A stretch of 15,829 nt of DNA from VMCP01 sp964492925 (GTDB lineage: Bacteria > Bacteroidota > Bacteroidia > NS11-12g > UBA955). The stretch lies in the NCBI GenBank assembly GCA_964492925.1, contig CAZBMF010000052.1, positions 1 through 15,829 of the forward strand, written 5' to 3'. Position 1 is the first letter of the stretch. Each line of letters starts with the position of its first letter. Of this stretch, positions 15,475 through 15,829 are shown piece by piece. Below the pieces are notes generated by a model. The model ran no database searches. It saw only the letters and a program-made list of their open reading frames with translations, and was not told the DNA's origin. The position numbers and the translations under genes were made by a program.

Positions 15475-15829
15475 ATGAAAAAAAGCGCTCTCTTTGTTAT
15501 TTTACTATCAATTTTTGTTTGCGGACAATCGCAAATCATTAATGGATTTAAGGGTAAAAAAACAAGAATATTGTTCTTGTTGGATGGGAGTGGCAGTATG
15601 TTGCAAGAAATGGACCAAAGCAATCGCTGGTCTGTTGCTGTTACGTTAATGTCGAAAATTGTGGATACGCTCAGAACGGTTCAAAATGTAGAAGTGGGTT
15701 TGAGGGTATTTGGTCACAATAAACCAAACGAGGCCAGAGATTGCAACGATACAAAATTAGAGGTTCCATTTTCGCCCTATAATCACAAACAATTTGTAGG
15801 TAGGTTAAGGCAAATTAAGCCTTTAGGAT
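15475..15829 (+). CDS. Secreted von Willebrand factor A domain protein (3'-partial)
   Basis: The frame starts at ATG 15475 and runs off the right edge; 118 residues are visible. A signal peptide (MKKSALFVILLSIFVCGQSQ) is followed at residue 30 by a vWA domain. It opens with RILFLLDGSGSM, whose Asp37, Ser39 and Ser41 form the MIDAS metal-binding DxSxS. The stretch VGLRVFGHNKPNEARDCND, followed by LEVPF, resembles the chloride channel/YfbK-like vWA group. Such proteins bind partners through a metal ion, but the rest of this one is unseen, so no function is assigned. Cys16 is not in a good lipobox context, so ordinary secretion is more likely than lipidation. The 12-bp gap to the transketolase gene suggests co-transcription. 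Confidence 0.88.
   Translation, partial: MKKSALFVILLSIFVCGQSQIINGFKGKKTRILFLLDGSGSMLQEMDQSNRWSVAVTLMSKIVDTLRTVQNVEVGLRVFGHNKPNEARDCNDTKLEVPFSPYNHKQFVGRLRQIKPLG

Noticed and set aside
1..15829. Defence system, CRISPR array, mobile element or prophage
   Set aside because: No direct repeat array, transposase, integrase, tRNA gene or defence-type domain was seen; the vWA protein carries a signal peptide, which argues against a cytoplasmic defence or chaperone-ATPase partner.

Overview
The window looks like a chromosomal stretch from a low-GC member of the Bacteroidota. Several independent signs agree: a type IX secretion (T9SS) C-terminal sorting domain protein, a DUF4835/PorD-type protein, the Bacteroidota form of RNA polymerase omega, a split transketolase, a DUF4153 membrane protein, and TAnnTTTG-type -7 promoter elements just upstream of start codons. 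No RNA gene, insertion sequence, CRISPR array or phage gene was seen, and gene density is high.

Left part, plus strand (1-7038): the C-terminal part of an arsenic resistance protein comes first. Its frame is open to the left edge and begins with what looks like the tail of an ArsC arsenate reductase, followed directly by a complete ACR3 arsenite exporter. Next are an exported M13 (PepO/neprilysin-like) metallopeptidase, a beta-propeller-like T9SS cargo protein and a polytopic DUF4153 membrane protein. A strong intrinsic terminator behind the peptidase gene contains the start codon(s) of the T9SS cargo gene.

Middle, minus strand (14513 down to 7042): a tightly packed eight-gene run, bamD-rpoZ-coaBC-porD-aroB-aroA-aroC-mazG. 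Neighbouring genes overlap or nearly touch, except for a 29-bp gap before mazG. The run combines outer membrane assembly (BamD), transcription (omega), coenzyme A synthesis (CoaBC), a T9SS-linked periplasmic protein, three shikimate pathway enzymes and a nucleotide-cleaning pyrophosphohydrolase. It converges with the DUF4153 gene, with only 3 bp between stop codons.

Right part, plus strand (14617-15829): divergent from bamD across a 103-bp promoter region lie the N-terminal subunit of a split transketolase and, 12 bp later, a secreted von Willebrand A domain protein cut by the right edge.

Most of the content is ordinary housekeeping. The points most worth a second look are the probable ArsC-ACR3 fusion, the start codon buried in a terminator hairpin, the very short leaders predicted at four promoters, the palindrome between aroC and mazG, and the transketolase N-subunit gene without its C-subunit beside it.
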